NCBI GenBank assembly: GCA_963664675.2
Contig: CAXXLB010000009.1
Span: forward strand, 372,001-436,000
Reading direction: 5' to 3'
Origin: JASGMR01 sp963664675
GTDB taxonomy: Bacteria; Thermotogota; Thermotogae; Petrotogales; Kosmotogaceae
Length of the DNA stretch: 64,000 nucleotides
Positions 61,116 to 64,000 of this stretch are shown here, piece after piece. Position 1 is the stretch's first letter. The number at the start of each line of letters is the position of its first letter. The notes below the pieces were generated by a model. That model was given only the letters and a program-made list of their open reading frames with translations. It did no database searches and was not told where the DNA came from. The position numbers were made by a program, and so were the translations under genes.

Positions 61116-64000
61116 TTAAACTATTCTTTCCTTTTTCTCCGTCTCCGGAACCGCGATTCCAGACTCGATCTGAATGTTTGAATACATATCCAGCCCTGTT
61201 CCAGCGGGAATGAGTTGACCCACCAATACATTCTCCTTCAATCCATTGAGTGTATCAATTTTTCCCTCGACAGAAGCTTCTGTGAGAACCTGAGGTGTTT
61301 GCTGGAATGAAGCTGCAGACAACCAACCTTCACTCTCAAGAGAAGCCTTTGTAATCCTAAGCAATCTCTGTTTGAATTTTATACCTTCTTTAATTCCTAT
61401 TTGAATATTTTTCTGCGGTATTTCGATCTCCGGATCCAAAGATTCGAGATAACCCTGGTATTGTTTTTCATCTACATCGAAGATATCTATCACTTTCAAC
61501 CCATTTAATGCAAATTTTTCCAGTATATCTACCGTTAAAACTTCTCCTTCTTCCGCCAGAGTTAACAATTTATTTTCATCGTCCTCGATTAATACTTTCT
61601 TGGCAACTCTCTTTCCCAGTGCATAATCCACGTTTTCTTCGACTTTGTTATTTTCCTCTTCTATGTATTTATTTATTCTCAATACTTCCTGTTTATTCAC
61701 GAGATCTCCCGGAAGATATTTCGAATCTCCTCCATCTGTAATTTCGACCTTTGAAAGCATCTGTTTGATTATGATTTCGAAATGTTTATCATGAATTTCA
61801 ACACCCTGCTCAGCATAAACCCTTTTTATTTCTGTGAGTAGATACATGGCAGTTTGAATTACTCCAAGCTTGTCCATAACTTTTCTCGGTCTAACGGTAC
61901 CGGTAGTCATGGTCTGACCTTTGAGCAATCTGTCTCCGGGATCCACCTTGGGTTTAATATTTGAAGAGAGTTCATAATCCTTTATCGATCCATCTTTTGT
62001 TTCAAGATAAATTTTTCTGACATTTTCATCACTTCTGATATCTTTAACTGTTGCAACTTCATCTGTGAACAATGCTTCAGGATCCTTGAGTTTCTTTCTT
62101 GCTTCAAAAAGTTCTTCGGCCCTAGGTAATCCTCTGGTGATATCTGCTCCGGTCGCAATTCCTCCCATATGGAACGTTCTCATAGTAAGCTGTGTTCCAG
62201 GTTCTCCTATCGATTGCGCCGCTACTGTTCCTACAGATTCTCCAACATTTACAATATTGTGATTGGAAAGGTCCATTCCATAACACATTGCACATATTCC
62301 ATGTTCCGATTCACAAGTTAAAGCAGATCTTACCATAATTGAAGGTCTTACTTCAATTTCTTCATAACCGTTTTTAAACAAATTGTTCGCGGTCGAAAAG
62401 TCTATATCTTCCTGATAGGCCACAAGCTTTTCATCTCTATCATTTTTATAATTCGATTCATCTCCCGCAAAAATCTGATTAATGGACGGATAAGTGAATA
62501 CCTCTATTTCAGATATTTTCTCTTTTTTGAGCTTTCTGACAATATCCCATGTTAAAACAGTTTCTTTAGGTAATGTTTCATTCTCAAGATTCAATGATTC
62601 TGCCAGTATCATATTGTTGTTTAATTTCTCAATATTTTTTACTTTGATTTTTTCTTCAATTTTTACTGGAACTTTTATCGTAAAATCAGTGAGGAACTTT
62701 GTTTCTTCGTCTCTGAGCATCGTTCCTCTAAGGTATTCTTTGCCCCTCTTATCGACGAGGATTTTTTTAGTGGCAGGATTTATAATATCCTTAGATAATA
62801 CTCTTCCGAAAAGGAAATCACTCAAACTCTCAATCGTAACACCATCGGCCATAATTTCTTTCGCTTCTATTCCATTTTCAGTACCACAATCGGGTGTCGA
62901 TATAGTTATGCTCTGCGCAACATCAACGAGCCTTCTGGTGAGATAACCGGCAAATGAAGTTCTGAGAGCTGTATCAGCGGAACCTTTTCTTGCACCATGA
63001 GTGGAGGTAAAAAATTCCAGCTCTGTCAGTCCGTCTTTGAAATTAGAAGTTATTGGAATTTCAAGAGTTTTACCCGACGGATCTGCCATCAAACCTCTCA
63101 TTCCGGCAAGCTGTTTGAGCTGATCAATACTACCTCTTGCACCAGAATCGACCATCATGTATATTGGGTTGAATTTCTCAGTTCTGAACGTATCGAAAGT
63201 TTTGTTCATCAAGTCTTCAGTGGTTTTGGTCCAGGTTCTTATTGTTTCCTCATATCTTCCCTGATCAGTCGTAAACCCCAGATTGTAGTAATTGTTGATC
63301 TCATCGACAACTTTCTTTGACTCTTTTATCAATTCCTCTCTTTTTGGGTATGTCATTATATCTCTGATCGACATCGTCAATCCACTGACAGTTGAATAAT
63401 GGAAACCCAGTGTCATCATGTCATCAAGAAGATCGGCTGTCCTGTCAATTCCATATTTATAGAATACATCATAAATAATCTTCTTTATCTGTTTTTTCGT
63501 AAATTTCTTCGAATAATCTTTCAAATCGTTGGGAATTATTTCGTTGAATAATATTCTACCCACGGTCGTTAAAGAAAGACCCGTTTCATTCGTTTTTACT
63601 TCTCCATCAAAATTCACAAAGATTGGAGTATGAAGACCAATTGCATCATTATTAAGAGCCAGTTTTGCATCTTCAGGAGAACTGAAAACGAAGAGTTCTA
63701 ATCCAGGAATATTTTTGGTTTTTTTAGATTTCTTCGTAGTGTTATTTTCATCTGCCGTTATGTCACCGTTGTTTTGTTCCTCTGATTTGCCCTGCAATTT
63801 ATGATCTTTTTCCGGTCCGGTACCAAATATAAATTTCAATATTTCTTTTTTAGTTTCCGCTTTGGATTTTTTATCTCTTTTGAGTTTTTTCTCAAGATCA
63901 ATTAACTTTTTCTCTATTTCTCCGTATTCTTCCCCAACCGTAGTCAAATAATATACTCCAAATATAATATCTTTACCAGGCATAGAAACAGGTTTACCAC
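61116..64000 (-). CDS. rpoC: RNA polymerase beta-prime subunit, C-terminal part (start beyond window)
   Basis: The frame is open from the right edge (GKPVSMPGKDIIFGVYYLTT) to the stop at 61116, about 960 residues. Visible landmarks are the bridge-helix region (MVDSGARGSIDQLKQLAGMR, then HGARKGSADTALRTSFAGYL), the zinc site cysteines in DCGTENG and TCESEHGICAMCYG, and the trigger loop (SIGEPGTQLTMRTFHMGG). Between the two cysteine segments lies an insert much longer than in E. coli, as expected for a lineage-specific insertion. The catalytic NADFDGD loop lies outside the window. It should follow rpoB in an operon. Confidence 0.95.
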   Translation of the reverse strand, partial: GKPVSMPGKDIIFGVYYLTTVGEEYGEIEKKLIDLEKKLKRDKKSKAETKKEILKFIFGTGPEKDHKLQGKSEEQNNGDITADENNTTKKSKKTKNIPGLELFVFSSPEDAKLALNNDAIGLHTPIFVNFDGEVKTNETGLSLTTVGRILFNEIIPNDLKDYSKKFTKKQIKKIIYDVFYKYGIDRTADLLDDMMTLGFHYSTVSGLTMSIRDIMTYPKREELIKESKKVVDEINNYYNLGFTTDQGRYEETIRTWTKTTEDLMNKTFDTFRTEKFNPIYMMVDSGARGSIDQLKQLAGMRGLMADPSGKTLEIPITSNFKDGLTELEFFTSTHGARKGSADTALRTSFAGYLTRRLVDVAQSITISTPDCGTENGIEAKEIMADGVTIESLSDFLFGRVLSKDIINPATKKILVDKRGKEYLRGTMLRDEETKFLTDFTIKVPVKIEEKIKVKNIEKLNNNMILAESLNLENETLPKETVLTWDIVRKLKKEKISEIEVFTYPSINQIFAGDESNYKNDRDEKLVAYQEDIDFSTANNLFKNGYEEIEVRPSIMVRSALTCESEHGICAMCYGMDLSNHNIVNVGESVGTVAAQSIGEPGTQLTMRTFHMGGIATGADITRGLPRAEELFEARKKLKDPEALFTDEVATVKDIRSDENVRKIYLETKDGSIKDYELSSNIKPKVDPGDRLLKGQTMTTGTVRPRKVMDKLGVIQTAMYLLTEIKRVYAEQGVEIHDKHFEIIIKQMLSKVEITDGGDSKYLPGDLVNKQEVLRINKYIEEENNKVEENVDYALGKRVAKKVLIEDDENKLLTLAEEGEVLTVDILEKFALNGLKVIDIFDVDEKQYQGYLESLDPEIEIPQKNIQIGIKEGIKFKQRLLRITKASLESEGWLSAASFQQTPQVLTEASVEGKIDTLNGLKENVLVGQLIPAGTGLDMYSNIQIESGIAVPETEKKERIV

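Noticed and set aside
1..64000. tRNA, rRNA or CRISPR arrays
   Set aside because: Reading for clover-leaf ends, long rRNA-like conserved blocks and regular repeats gave no candidate; a covariance-model search would be needed to exclude small RNA genes.

Overview
The window looks like one contig of a low-G+C, probably anaerobic bacterium. My best guess is the Thermotogota (Kosmotogales/Petrotogales-like). The evidence is an RpoC with a long insertion between its C-terminal zinc-binding motifs, heavy use of AGA for arginine, sugar operons served by oligopeptide-type ABC transporters, and a SufB/SufC pair with no other Suf genes beside it. This placement is inferred from family resemblance and was not tested by phylogeny. 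No tRNA, rRNA or CRISPR array was seen. Both window ends cut genes: a GNAT acetyltransferase on the left and rpoC on the right.

Left part (1-11.3 kb). This is a mosaic of small units: an XRE regulator followed by an ABC exporter, a DUF3795-like cysteine-rich protein, an AAA ATPase, and a small XRE regulator/membrane protein pair with a readable promoter and twin operators. Next come a secreted formylglycine-generating-enzyme-like gene broken by one in-frame stop and a peptide-deformylase-like protein. A TetR-controlled flavin operon (apbE, FMN-binding protein, flavodoxin) follows; matching palindromes lie before tetR and before apbE.

11.3-13.2 kb. An IS3-family element with a slippery heptamer sits between inverted copies of a repeat. 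71 bp of that repeat are identical in the two arms. A third, internally deleted copy abuts the IS.

13.2-33.1 kb. After a C45-type amidohydrolase comes a large plus-strand glycan-utilisation locus: an (alpha/alpha)6 glycosidase, a GH38-like protein with an odd active site, a complete oligopeptide-type ABC importer (two ATPases, binding protein, two permeases), a FadR-type GntR regulator, a GH172/DUF2961 enzyme, two more (alpha/alpha)6 glycosidases and a small cysteine-containing protein. None of the enzymes has a visible signal peptide, so the model is uptake of an oligosaccharide and its breakdown in the cytoplasm.

33.2-40.5 kb. This is a scarred region: a class I aldolase, a frameshifted tetR pseudogene between two diverged copies of a short sequence, a second IS3-family element, a SufC-SufB pair that looks transferred, and an SDR dehydrogenase behind an operator-like palindrome.

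40.5-49.3 kb. A tightly overlapping minus-strand operon carries LacI, a TIM-barrel protein, a sugar-binding protein, two permeases, an FAD oxidoreductase, a DUF4127 protein and a Gfo/Idh/MocA dehydrogenase. It looks like a second sugar pathway of unknown substrate.

49.5-64 kb. This part is mostly housekeeping: GrpB-family protein, SbcCD nuclease, a second SufC-SufB pair with a possible attenuator leader, ornithine aminotransferase behind a structured RNA, ferritin, a YhaM-like HD protein, RidA, a secreted glutamine-amidotransferase-like protein and the 3' part of rpoC. Terminators are readable after many units.
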